Source: Silene latifolia (lineage: Eukaryota; Streptophyta; Magnoliopsida; Caryophyllales; Caryophyllaceae). Taken from it: a stretch of DNA of 64,000 bases. The position numbers were made by a program, and so were the translations under genes. Positions 36,220 to 48,000 of this stretch are shown here, in pieces (the first letter of the stretch is position 1; each line of letters starts with the position of its first letter). Under the pieces are notes generated by a model. That model saw only the letters and a program-made list of their open reading frames with translations, was not told where the DNA came from and did not search any database. The DNA is taken from assembly GCF_048544455.1 (NCBI RefSeq), contig NC_133526.1, positions 4,418,001 through 4,482,000 on the forward strand. The letters run 5' to 3'.

Positions 36220-36760
36220 TTAACCAATCCCCGACTAAAGAAGTGATTGAATTGGTGCCTTTGTTCGTGCTCAAGATAAAGCACAGTCTACTAACTTAAT
36301 TCGCTAGTACTATAATCCAAATCATGTTCTTTTGACCATGGCTCAAAACACCCAACTTTTTTTTTTTTTTTTTTTTTTAAAAAAAATGAAGGAAATCACC
36401 TCAAAGCCATAAGTTGGACACATACTCTAACTACATAGTAACATAAGACTTTTAAAAGCAAAAGCAAAACATGAAAAAAGTGAAGAAATTGCAAAAATTA
36501 CCTAATAAAATTTAAGAGTAAAAAAATTATAGTAATTCGGGGGGGCCATATTCTTAGGCAGCCATACGAAAATCAGTCGTCACTAGTTCAAAGTGTGTTA
36601 AGGTGATTGAAAAGAGAAAAATGACAAATTGAGATAACATTTAATATGAGATCAACTCATCACTTATTATTAGTGGGTTACCGTTTAGTTTTCCATAATA
36701 ATTTTGCTACCCTAAAAATAATATATTAATCTCACTTCATAGTTCATACTTGACACACAC
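36220..36760. other. Intergenic DNA, no gene seen
   Basis: Only a homopolymer T run at about 36358-36378 and AT-rich DNA. Confidence 0.5.
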
Positions 36761-36767
36761 TCTATAC

Positions 36768-37880
36768 CTTTATATCGCTTCAATTACTAGTTATTTTCGA
36801 TCGGGTTTGAGTCACTTTAGATCTTGTATGTCTTACCTTTATATCACTTCAATTACTAGTCATTTTCGATCTAGTTTGAGTCACTTTAGATTCTGTATGT
36901 CTTATGCCGTGTACTTTAACATAAAGTCAAATCATGTTCGAAGTCTACTTTAAATTGTTTTATTCAAGTCTATTACAGTTTGAGTTGGATCAATATGAAT
37001 AATCGCGTTGTCAGATTTTAGTTTTATAAAATGTACAATATCTTAAAATATATAGATAAAACGGAAAATGCACGCGGTGCCCTTGAACTTTGATGTTTTG
37101 CCTGAAATATCCAATTTTTTTATCCGGAAAACTTTGAGAGGCTATAACTCGTGTTTACGAGCTCAGAAAGTGACGATTTTTTTTTCAAATTGATTATCTT
37201 TTCGAGAACTACGACTTGAAAAAAAAAATTGTCGCGTTTGGAATTCGTGACAAAGAGAAATGGTCACTCAAAGTTTGTTCGGTAAATAAAACTTTGACGT
37301 ACAAAAACTCCTAGCTACGGGATCCAAATACGACAATTTTTTTTTTCAAATCGTAATTCTCGGAAAGATAATTGATTTGAAAAAAAAATTATCACTTTCT
37401 GAACTCGTAGACACGGGTTATAGCCTCTTTAAATTTTCTGGAACAAAAAATTGGGTATTTCGGGCAAAAATCGAAAGTTCAAGGGCACCACGTGCATTTT
37501 CCCTAGATAAAATTATCAGAAAAAGCATCCATGCTTCAATCTTATGTCTCTCTACCTTCCGTTCATGTTAAATATAAGAACATTGTTTAAGCTTTAATTA
37601 TCACCTTAAGGTTTTGATTAAAATTCTCTTCTCACAGTTTAGCTTGACTCACTTTAAATCCTATATGCCTTGTACGAGTACTTTATCATAAAAAACAATT
37701 TATATTGGAAGTCTACTTCAAATTATTTTGCCTCGACTCTATTACAATCTGTGTTGGATTAATATAAACCACAATATCAGATTCAAGTCAGTCTTACAAA
37801 ATCTACGATATCTTAAAATATATAAATAAAATTATCATAAAGCATCAATACTTCAATCTTATGTCTCTTATCTTTCACTA
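36768..37880. repeat. Direct duplication upstream of the ABCG14-like gene
   Basis: Blocks around 36890-37061 plus 37513-37560 recur at about 37640-37870 in the same order (GAAGTCTACTT-AAATT, CAATATCAGATT, GATATCTTAAAATATATA, CTTCAATCTTATGTCTCT). A shorter 68-bp tandem repeat (CTTTATATC(G/A)CTTCAATTAC) lies at 36768-36903. A fold-back element interrupts the first unit. Confidence 0.65.
37062..37503. mobile_element. Fold-back Mutator-type MITE with arms of about 200 bp
   Basis: Almost the whole 442 bp is an inverted repeat (GGAAAATGCACGCGGTGCCC ... complement of GGGAAAATGCACGTGGTGCC), flanked by the 9-bp duplication TAGATAAAA (37053-37061, 37504-37512). A transcript would form a long hairpin. 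Confidence 0.9.
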
Positions 37881-37886
37881 TATATA
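37878..37886 (+). promoter_or_regulatory. Likely TATA box of the ABCG14-like gene
   Basis: CTATATATA lies about 160 bases before the chosen ATG at 38049, which leaves a 5' leader of about 140 bases. Confidence 0.5.
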
Positions 37887-38048
37887 CTCATTTCCTTCCC
37901 CATTGTCCACTATGAGAACTAAACACCAAACTAAAACTAACACAACTTGTCTACTTATTGCGTTCTCTCTTTACACCCAATCAATTCTCAACACCACAAT
38001 ATAACCTTCAAATTAACATTATATAGTGATTACCACATCACATTACAT

Positions 38049-41000
38049 ATGTCCTTGAGTTGCATATCTCCAATTCCTGAAAATTTTGGCTCTAATTTCA
38101 ATACACATCTTCCACATTTGCCTACCATGTTGGAACCTATATTCCCCATTGCTTTAAAGGTAGTTATTTCTTACTTTCCCATGTTATTTGATGTTTGAGA
38201 ATCTTTCTTGAACAATGATATAGCGACATCGAGTGCTGGTACCAAGTCTCAGTACTATCTTCTCATATAATTCTTAAAGGTTTAACTTCTTATTAGATTT
38301 TACACGGTGTATACGAAAGGGTGGTACCAAGACTCGGTATCAACTTTCCCTCAAAAAAAAAAAAAAAAAAAAGACTCAGTATCAACTCGTGATGTGGTCT
38401 GATTTTCCGTTTTTTGTATGTTATTTGAGTTTAAGATTGTTAGATTTGAATTTTACTTAATTTGAGCTTTTATCATTAACAGTTTAAAATAAAAACTTTC
38501 GTAGTTTAATCCAGCTTAACCAGATATCTTAAAATCGAGACTTTTAAAATGGGCCAGCCATAGAGTATCAATTAAAAAAAGATGTGACATATGTAGTCAT
38601 ATCACACTCGAATATAGATTAGACTGAATGATACTAACTAAAATAAAATTACAATTTAAGTAACGATAATTAAGAGTATTTTTTTAAAAAAAGGTGTAAC
38701 AACAACCATGATTTATGAGAGGGTTAGATATGAAATTAGTAAATGGTACGTACAAACTTAATAATTTTTATTATGTTTTAGTGACTTATATAACACGTTT
38801 TATTATTATTTATTATTTGAACAGTTTGAAGAGGTGGTATACAAGGTAAAATTAGAAGGTGAAAAATGCAAGGAAAAGACAATTCTCCACGGAGTAAGTG
38901 GAATAGTATGTCCGGGAGAGATCCTCGCCATGCTCGGACCCTCAGGGAGTGGTAAAACCACCCTACTCACCGCGCTAGGGGGACGACTTAGAGGAAAGTT
39001 ACTAAGTGGTAAAATCACATACAATGGGCAACAATTTACCGGAGGGGTAAAAAGAAGAATCGGATTTGTAGCCCAAGATGATGTACTATACCCACATCTT
39101 ACTGTTTTTGAGACACTATTTTTTACTGCCCTTTTGAGGTTACCAAGTACTATGGCCCATGAGCATAAAGTGGGCCAAGTTGAAAGGGTAATTAGTGAAT
39201 TGGGCCTCACACGCGTGCAAAATAGCATAGTTGGGGGCCCATTAGTCAGAGGAATATCCGGTGGTGAAAAGAAAAGGGTTAGTATTGGTCAAGAAATGTT
39301 GATTAATCCAAGTTTGATATTATTGGACGAGCCGACGTCCGGTCTCGACTCAACCACGGCCCTGAGGATCTTATCGATCCTCAAGGCCATGGCCGATGGA
39401 GGTCGAACCGTGGTTACTACGATTCATCAACCATCGAGCCGGGTTTATCATATGTTCAGTAAGGTGGTTCTTTTGTCCGAGGGTCGGCCCATTTATTATG
39501 GGCCGGGTTCGACTGCTGTTGACCACTTTTCTTCTGTTGGATTCTCTACGACCTTGACTATTAATCCTGCTGATCTTCTCCTTGACTTGGCTAGTGGTAA
39601 GTCTCTTTTCTTTTCAATTTTAATTTTAATTTTAATAAAGTTGGAATATACGGAGTACACTCTTGTCTGTTGAATTGTTTACGTTTTTTAAATTCTTCTC
39701 ACATATTTTGGAAAACGTAAACAATGGAATGGAACAGAGAAAATATAGTGTTGGAATAACAATCTACAATGTCAACTTTTCTTCTTAGTTATTATTAACA
39801 TAACGATGAGGTGTGAATGAAAGATAATACTATATATTACTCCGTAAGTATATACTTGTAACTCCGATCCTTTAGGTACTAAAGTTAAGATTAATATTAC
39901 GAGGTTAAATATAAATTGTAAATTTTAGTGGGGTCAGTTATAATAATAGGGTAACATAAAAACATAAAAAGAAAGAAAAAACCTAACTAAACTTGTGTCT
40001 TGTTTTTTCGTGGGTGATGTTCCATCGCGTGCCACTAAATCTAATCAATAGGTCCGTGTCTTTCTTATTTAAACTTATTTATCATAAAAATGACATGATT
40101 TTGAATTTGACGCGTGTCGATCTAACATAAAAATTTAAGTAGATGGATCATGGCGTAATCAATAACTATTGGTAGATCCGTGCGCAATTATATAAATTGC
40201 AGAACACTTTAAAAGTTCAGATCGAATAATTTTTATATAATTATACTTACATTAATAGGATATCATAAACAATTTTTTTTCTTAATCTACCAACCTTCCT
40301 AAAACCCACAAATTAAAGTTCAAAAAATAATGATGATTAACAAGTTAATGATTGTGCTTTTATTTTGTATAGTATAAGTGTGAAAGTGGGAGAAAAAACA
40401 AATAACATTATTATGAAAAGTTGCATCCACTTATACATAATCTTGGTGTGCTAGCTTTAATTTGCTACTTGCTATAGTTAGTGAGACGATCATAATCTTG
40501 AATTACTTGTCTTTCTTGTCGCAGTCATTGTAATGCACTATCATTCATTAACCTTAATCTCATTCAAAATCCACTTTCACATCATCATGCATTATCATTA
40601 ACCTAAATCTTGTATAATAATTATTGTCATTAACATGCATAGTACGTTAATCCTTCTAGAAACCGGCGTAAATTAAACTACTAATTCAATTTCAACCATT
40701 TGAAAGCGGTTTATTTGTGTTTTCTTTTTGGTGTACATAGATCACAGAACGTAAGACCAGTATTATATATTATATATATACTTCTTTTAACATGCATCCC
40801 TTTTTTGAGGCACTAAGTAATGTTATTGATTTTATAGGAATAGGACCCGATCAATCATCATGCCCTATCATTAAACTTAAATCTTATAATAATTGTCAGT
40901 TTGTCATTAACATGCATAGTATGTTAATCCTTATAGAAACCGGCGTAAATTAAACTACTAATTCAATTTCGATCATTTGGAAACAGTCTATATGTGTTTT

Positions 41001-43156
41001 AAATGTACATATAGATTAGAATCGGTACTATTTACTCCCTTTAACATGCATGCTGATTTTTTGAGGCACTGAGTAATGTTGTTGTTGATTTTATAGGAAT
41101 AGGGCCAGAGTCGAAACATGCAATGGAGCAAGGTGAGAATATGGAGAAAGAGAAGAAGCAAGTGAGAGATGCTCTCATTTTAGCTTATGAAAACAACATA
41201 TCAATCAAATTGAAATCTGATCTTTGCACTTTTGATGCCACTACTTACAATTGGAACAAAGATGCGTCTAATGTTGCAAGTAAGTTCACTTTTTCACTCT
41301 TTTTCTAGTTTTCTACTTTCTCTATTCAAAGATTCATATTTTTTTTGAATGGTCTATAATTTAATTTGCATGAATTGTCTAGCTACTTTAAATGGAGCTC
41401 AAATTTCACTTCTTTTTAGTTATGAAAGTAGACTTCAGCGTCATTAATACTGGAACTCAGTATACCAGACACCAGATGACACATCTCATTTTTCATTTTA
41501 ACACAACTTTTATAACGCGCCCATCTACAACATCATGCTCCCGTCTTTTCAACAAATTGGTTGTGATCTTTTCATTTAACCCCTACCCCATCAAGCTAAT
41601 CATTTGAGATAATGAATAGTGAAATATAGTGCACATAACTTTAACATATTAGAAGGTGGTCTATAATTCAGTATTATCTAATAATGCCTACAGGACCCAC
41701 GCTATCGTATACAGTACAATCTTTTTCTTTATAGATTAATTAAAAGTATTATTCATGTATTTGTTGAAAATGATGTGCAGGAAAGGACATAAAAGGGGAG
41801 CAATGGTGCACAAGCTGGTGGCATCAATTCAAGGTGTTACTACAAAGAGGGATGAAAGAAAGAAGGTTTGAAGCATTTAATAGGCTTAGAATATTCCAAG
41901 TATTGAGTGTTGCCATCCTTGGTGGCCTCCTATGGTGGCAAACTCCTGAATCCCACATCGAAGACCGGGTATGCTTCTTGTTTTCCGTCTCCATTATAAT
42001 TGAACGATCACGCATAGATTCTATCAGTGGCAGAATTAGAAAAATACTCTAGCGATTTACTAGATATTACAATAGAAATAACATAAATTTTAGTTTCTCG
42101 GCGTTTCAGAACACTATACGCTTATATATGAGTCCAACCGACATCACTAGTAAAAGAGCACTACAAACATTGAATTATATTGTACTATCCATATCTTATC
42201 AACTTAAGTACATACTTTTTCTAAAAGTTGACAACCAACATGAAATTATGTGATCAATTGACAATCTACCAATTACCATGATATGATAGGAGATATGACA
42301 ACCCATTTATTGTGCCTTGATAAGTTTAGGCTTGATAAAAACATGGGTATAATAATTACATCACATTGCTTCAAGTAAAGTAGAAGACTATTAATCTTTT
42401 GGAGTAATACAAACAACATTGTTTCAACAACCAAATAATGTCCTAGTAATTAGATTATTTTTTAGATTATTAATTAATTCTATCATATGCATGCAGATTG
42501 CTTTGATTTTCTTTTTCACGGTCTTCTGGGGATTCTACCCATTATACAACGCAGTCTTTACATTTCCACAAGAACGAAGAATGTTAATCAAGGAACGAAC
42601 ATCAGGAATGTACAAACTCTCCTCATACTTCCTAGCTCGAACATTTGGGGACTTGCCCTTAGAGTTAGCCCTACCAACCGCCTTCGTGTTCATAATATAC
42701 TGGATGGGTGGGCTAAAGCCAGATCCGATCATCTTCATATTATCCCTCATTATCGTCTTATTCAACGTTTTAGTGGCCCAAAGCCTAGGCCTAGCCTTCG
42801 GGGCCATATTAATGGATATCAAGCCCGCAACCACATTAGCCTCGGTTACAACCCTAGTCTTTCTAATAGCGGGCGGGTACTACGTTCAACAAATTCCCCC
42901 TTTTATTGTGTGGCTCAAGTACTTGAGTTATAGCTACTATTGCTATAAATTACTCTTAGGAGTTCAATACCATGAGAATGACACTTACCCTTGCTTGAAA
43001 ATGGGTAAATGGGAATGGTGCAAAGTTGTTGATGTTCCTGCAGTAAAATCCATGGGCCTTAATCATTTGTGGGTGGATGTTTGCATCATGGGCCTAATGT
43101 TGGTGGGCTATAGAATAATTGCTTATTTAGCACTTCAACGAGTGCGCATGAGGTGA
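38049..43156 (+). CDS. ABCG half-transporter, ABCG14-like
   Basis: Five exons: 38049-38159, 38825-39596, 41097-41279, 41781-41968, 42497-43156, all GT-AG with phases that close; 637 residues against about 650 in the family. The N-terminal ABC domain has Walker A GPSGSGKT (residues 75-82), Q-loop Gln121, signature ISGGEKKR (181-188), Walker B LILLDEP (201-207), D-loop SGLDS and the switch His238. The C-terminal ABC2 membrane domain, with about six helices, spans exons 4-5 ([58 protein letters not shown] split over the domain). These are half-size plasma-membrane exporters that work as dimers; Arabidopsis ABCG14 exports cytokinin for root-to-shoot transport, and close paralogues (ABCG9, 21) move other substrates. 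The match is strongest to ABCG14, by memory rather than by search. The start codon gives [12 protein letters not shown], which fits relatives. Intron 2 carries a duplicated acceptor. Confidence 0.93.
40585..41110 (+). repeat. Tandem duplication of the intron 2 / exon 3 junction of the ABCG gene
   Basis: Two diverged units of about 260-270 bp. The first ends with a decoy TTTATAG|GAATAGGACCC at 40837/40838; the second ends with the used TTTATAG|GAATAGGGCC at 41096/41097. Use of the decoy would keep the frame only briefly before a stop. Confidence 0.85.
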
Positions 43157-43910
43157 AACAATAGAAGTGCATTGTCGTAACAGAAGCGTCCCGTTATCCA
43201 ATAGCACTTATTCTAACATACATAATGCATCTTTTTGTAAAAGGGTTCATGAAAGTAATAAGTAGGGTTAGTATAATAGAAGTAGTTATAGCTTGAAATT
43301 TTGAGGAGTTTTTTCTTTTACTTTTTTTTTTTCGATTACTTCGATCGAGGAATAATCGTATTGTTAACTAGGAGACACTTACTCCTATCAGATTATATAC
43401 AGAGATGCAATGTTGTTTTGAACTCTATTTTTGTTGAATTCGATGTGTCATTTACATTTATGCTTTAAAAATAATTTTGATTAGACGTCACTTGTGATGA
43501 CTGTGAACATCAAATTTGAATACAATTACACTCGTAATTTCGTAAACTGCAGGAAATCATCCGTAGATGTCACAATGAGCAACAATGAGCGATTACAATG
43601 ACAGCACGAAGTTATAATTTAGATTACGACATTTTTCAGAGTAAGACCATCTCAACCAAAAAAACAAAGTTAATTGGGCCTCAAATTGATAATTTCAACC
43701 AGGCCTCTCAAATTAATTTGGACAGACCGCCCCGAGTATGAAGAGCAATCTGAAGATCCCTTGCATCATACTACTATCACAGAATTTGAGTTTTCAAACT
43801 GTTTTATTGTCACATTTTATGTGACTGACAGACTTCTCATAGAATCAGCACCTTAAGAGATGGTTTGAAGTAGGAGTGATGCAGTACTTGCATGAAACTG
43901 TATTTCACCA
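43157..43910. other. Intergenic DNA between the ABCG and LTP genes
   Basis: Holds the 3' untranslated region of the ABCG gene and the LTP upstream region. No other gene or clear repeat seen. Confidence 0.5.
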
Positions 43911-43919
43911 GTCACCACT

Positions 43920-43930
43920 TATATATAATA
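43920..43930 (+). promoter_or_regulatory. Likely TATA box of the LTP gene
   Basis: TATATATAATA lies about 45-55 bases before the chosen ATG at 43975, a spacing that gives a short 5' leader and argues against the in-frame upstream ATG at 43876. Confidence 0.6.
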
Positions 43931-43974
43931 TTCAACCATGCATTGTATCTCTTAATTTCAATTTTATTAGAAAC

Positions 43975-44433
43975 ATGAAGCCATCTCAGAGCAAGGTATT
44001 CGCTTCCTTAGCGGTCATGATATTAATGGTAGCGGGTATGGTTGAGTTGGGTCAAGTTCAGGGTCAGACTCCAGGGACAAGCTGTACCAACACCTTTTTC
44101 TCATCACTAGTGCAGCTAATACCTTGCAGAGCGGCTGTGTCGCCGTTTAGTCCAGTTCCACCAACCGAGACTTGTTGCAGCGCTGTCAAGGCTCTCGGAC
44201 AACCGTGTTTATGTGTGCTCATCAACGGCCCTCCTATATCCGGTGTCGATACCAGCATGGCTTTGCAACTTCCTGTCAAGTGTGCCACCAGCTTTGACCC
44301 TTGTAATTCTCTTCTCCTAGCCCATTTAACATCTACCGAGTTTTTTTTTTTTTTTTTTTTTGGCCTCGTCTTTCTGGGCTTTATTGCTGAAGAAATCGGT
44401 ATGTTTTGTGCAGGTGAATTATTAAGGAAGTAA
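43975..44433 (+). CDS. Lipid-transfer-like protein (eight-cysteine motif)
   Basis: Two exons, 43975-44302 and 44414-44433, give 115 residues. A signal peptide (residues 1 to about 30, hydrophobic SLAVMILMVAGM) leads to an eight-cysteine fold: Cys37, 51, 67, 68, 78, 80, 103, 110 in the order C-C-CC-CxC-C-C. Such proteins are secreted, bind lipids in a helical cavity and act in the apoplast in cuticle formation or defence. The last cysteine is completed across the splice (T|GT), giving FDPCELLRK. The intron is 111 bp, a multiple of three without a stop, so an unspliced mRNA would read through and add 37 mostly hydrophobic residues including a poly-Phe run. The family resembles Arabidopsis At5g55450-type LTPs rather than classical LTP1. 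It is convergent with the PABN gene. Confidence 0.87.
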   Translation: MKPSQSKVFASLAVMILMVAGMVELGQVQGQTPGTSCTNTFFSSLVQLIPCRAAVSPFSPVPPTETCCSAVKALGQPCLCVLINGPPISGVDTSMALQLPVKCATSFDPCNSLLLAHLTSTEFFFFFFFGLVFLGFIAEEIGMFCAGELLRK

Positions 44434-45046
44434 AAAGCATAGGGCAGGAAGAGTTGTGAAGTTATCAATAGGTATAATAAAATAAAAATGTACGAATCGG
44501 ATTTTATTTACATGATGGTTGTATGATGCTAAGTCTAGGGTTTTCGATTCTGATGGTGCTAATAACAGGCCTCTGTATTTAAATTGGACAACTATTATCA
44601 ATTTAGTAGTCCCTTCTTTCTTAGCTTGTACTTGAATCAATAATATGAGGATAACCCAAATTACTCGACGACAGAGTCGACCGAGTTATACAGCATGTGA
44701 AACACAAAAAGAATTTGAGGTTTTTACAGTACGAAATTTCACCAGATTAGCCGCAAGTAAAAGTTTATAGCTAACAACAGCAGGTAATAACAGAGTTGGT
44801 TCGTGAAATACTCACATGAACTAGTCGAGAAATGCTATGAATGTATCACCAGAAAAATGAGACAAAATAAATAGATTCACAGTCTAGTATCACTGAAGGT
44901 AAAAAAACAGGATGGTTTACTATCACTTGTACTAAAACTCACTCGTGGTTTCATCTGAAATGTTCCTGTCGCTGTAAAACGTATCTGAACATTGGGTTCC
45001 TGTTAATTGCCAAGCATTTTCAAGGGTTTTTTGGCAGACGCAACAA
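44434..45046. other. Spacer between two convergent genes
   Basis: Only the 3' untranslated regions of the LTP gene (+) and the PABN gene (-) are expected here. No other feature seen. Confidence 0.55.
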
Positions 45047-48000
45047 TCAATATGGCCTGTACCGCATGGGACGTCTGGGAGCCCTTCTACAAAATCATAC
45101 GAAGTAAAAAAAATTATGAGTATCAAGAGTTAATGAGGAACCAGAATAACATTTAGAAGGCACAAATTACAGTGTTTCTGAGCAAGCATGAGCCACTAAA
45201 GGTCAGTCCTCAACCGTACCCTGATTACAAAGAGTTTGATTGTGACAAAATGTTGAGTAAGACTGATCTATGATAAGCTGGTTCAGGTTGGGCTATGAAG
45301 TTCAAAGTAAAAAAAAAAAAAAAAAATCATCCCAAAAATGGGACTTCCTATATATCACCACTGAATATACAAAAATGACTCCTTGCCTGAATTCTAGAAA
45401 AAGTTCAGGTAAAAATCGAATGGACAATTTGAGACCTTATCTACAATACTTCCATAGATATCTACCGCCAGTCCGCCAAGCTTAAATGATAGAAATACAT
45501 AACATCATTGATTCTTTCATCATCCGTCGATATATGTAGTGATATATAGACGAACACTCGAGTTTCTCTTTGTAAAGAAGGATGAAACCAAAATAAACAA
45601 AGAAGCAAAAATACCATGTAAAAATTATAATTTAAAAAAACTTTGTTCTACAGGCAAAGCTAAAATCCTTCAAAGAAGTGACAATGTGCCATATCACCCA
45701 CCACCAAAAAGAAAATATATTTGTAATCTCTTAATTGGATTAAGGTTTCCTTTGTTTTCCATCACCACCCACTCCTCCCACATCCCCTTTTCTGCACCAG
45801 TCCCAACTCCCAAACCTATCCTCCCCCATCCTCCTCTCTCTCCCTAATCACATCGAAACTCATCACCTACACCCAGTGGTCGTCCCTCTAAAGTGATCGG
45901 TGGATTTGAGTTTAAATGGAAAAAATGATGGAGATATGTGCACCTGAGCACAACTATGGAGGAAGATGAGTGGGCTGATGGTTGGCGGCCTTCAACAATG
46001 GAAAGTAAGATCTTGTCTAGTTAGGTCTGGCTGGGTGTTTTCGGCTGTGTCGCGTTGGTGGCGTTTAAGATGGGTCTCGGTGGTCTGGGGATATATTTGG
46101 TGGTCTTGGTGATGGTGGGTTTTGGGGAGTGTAAGGTCTGGCCCTGGTTTTGACATGGTCCTCGCTGACAGTGGGGTGGTGACTTAGCCCAATAAGGAAC
46201 AAGGAAGAGAAAGCCAACTCGGATGGAGTGTCTGATAACCATATGACACAGTTAGGCACACAAGCAAAAATATCTCCATAGGGCATAGGTGTACCATTAG
46301 AGGACAGACACTTAGCAAGGTGAATGTTCATAGTTCACTGATACTCATGGATAAACAAGATTTACCTGACAATGGGACTGACCTAACATTTCATTTAATA
46401 ACTCTCAAATGAAAAGCTAAATCTCAAATTGCAACGAAAAAGTGTTAACTGTGTAAGTAGTAATGAAAACATTATAAGGGAAGACAAAAGCCTACCCGTA
46501 ACCATATGGGGAATATATGGGTCCACCCTGCATGAATGGCCTCCTAGGTCTGCCGCCATATGGACTTGGTCGTCTTCCTCGATATAGTTTTAGCCCGGGA
46601 ACATTTGTCCTCTTAGCAGATACCTATAATTTGATGCATGACTATCAGTTATTCGAGCCATCATTTTATAAAACACAGGTCACAGGACTCACGGCTAGGC
46701 AAGCAGAGCAATTATACCTTCAATTGACGACCATGAAGTTCTGACTCATTAAGTAAAAGAGCATTCTGAATAGCTTCGACTTCAACGAACTCCACGTATG
46801 CAAAGCCCTTTGGTTGGCCAAACTTGTCCGTCAAAATGGTCACTCTATTCACGGTTCCACATGACTGAAAATGCTGTTGTACTTCCTCAGGGGTACATGC
46901 ATAATCCACCTATACAAGATGAAAGCAAGAGTTAGAATTGGATATAAAGATAGTTTACTTATCCCACAAGCAATCAAACCCAATGACTCAGAAGTCACAT
47001 CAGCTTACAAAGAGGGCTGAATAAGTTTATAGGATCTGCTTTATACAGAAAAACAATGCAGATTCTTAAACTAGATGGTTTTTCAAAATGCAAGCACTAA
47101 AAGTAATAATATCCCATCTACCATGTGTGGCAATTAGCAAAATGACTATAAGACAAAACTTCTGAGTTCTGACCCCACGAAGCTCCATGTATAAATAGTA
47201 AAGAATAGTGGACTCGGCATCAGCTACCAAAAAGATTAACAAGTGCTAAAAGATGTCAGTTTAATTAAGGGAATGATAGAAGACAGCAGCATAAATTGTA
47301 AAGAATAGTGGACTCGGCATTATTCAGTAGCATTTACTTGCTACTTTGATGTCAAGCAACGGATTGACGCTCTAATCTGTCAATCAACAAAAAAAGGAAG
47401 TACAACAAGAAATCCCTAATTCCAAATTTGTTTGAAATCAGTTGACATTTCAAATTGTTGATGTGGGACATAAATTTGGGACCGTAAGAGGGGCGCTATA
47501 ACCAACCAAATTGCGGGTAACATTGATTCAGATTCATAACACAAACAAAGTGCAACAGATCCCAGACATTCCTATTCACAACACAAACAACCTGCAACAG
47601 TTCCCAAACATGGATTACAATAAGCCGATTACTAAAAAATATTTCATGCAGAATCAGAGGTCCAAAACTCCCATTAAACCTCTAAAAGAAGTTAGGACTC
47701 ATTATTACAACCAGACATCATGTTCCCATCAGAGCTCCAAAGAGCAGTTAGATAATATCATTGCCTGAATGAAAGTAGACTAGCGTGAAAAAAAATTTAA
47801 ATTGGCTTGCCATCTTTCGGTTGAAATCAACTAAATGATGGGTTAGCATCTAAATATTCCTAACCAATATCAGGTTGAATTCACACTCAAACACGCCAAA
47901 AAACATATGGAAGTTTATCGTAAGGAACTAAGGATCAAAGATCAATTTCACGATGATGAAGAGACAAAGATGATCTAAAGAACAAAAAAATTGCAGAGCG

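Noticed and set aside
38806-39228. Minus-strand frame of 140 codons
   Set aside because: A shadow of ABCG exon 2.
43876-43974. Upstream in-frame ATG for the LTP gene
   Set aside because: It would put 33 residues before the signal peptide, and the TATA box at 43920 lies downstream of it.
44064-44468. Minus-strand frame with a poly-Lys run
   Set aside because: A shadow of the LTP gene; the Lys run is the complement of the intron poly-T.
46021-46331. Pro/Thr-rich minus-strand frames in PABN intron 5
   Set aside because: No exon-like borders; the final PABN exon is found at 45086-45047 with matching phase.
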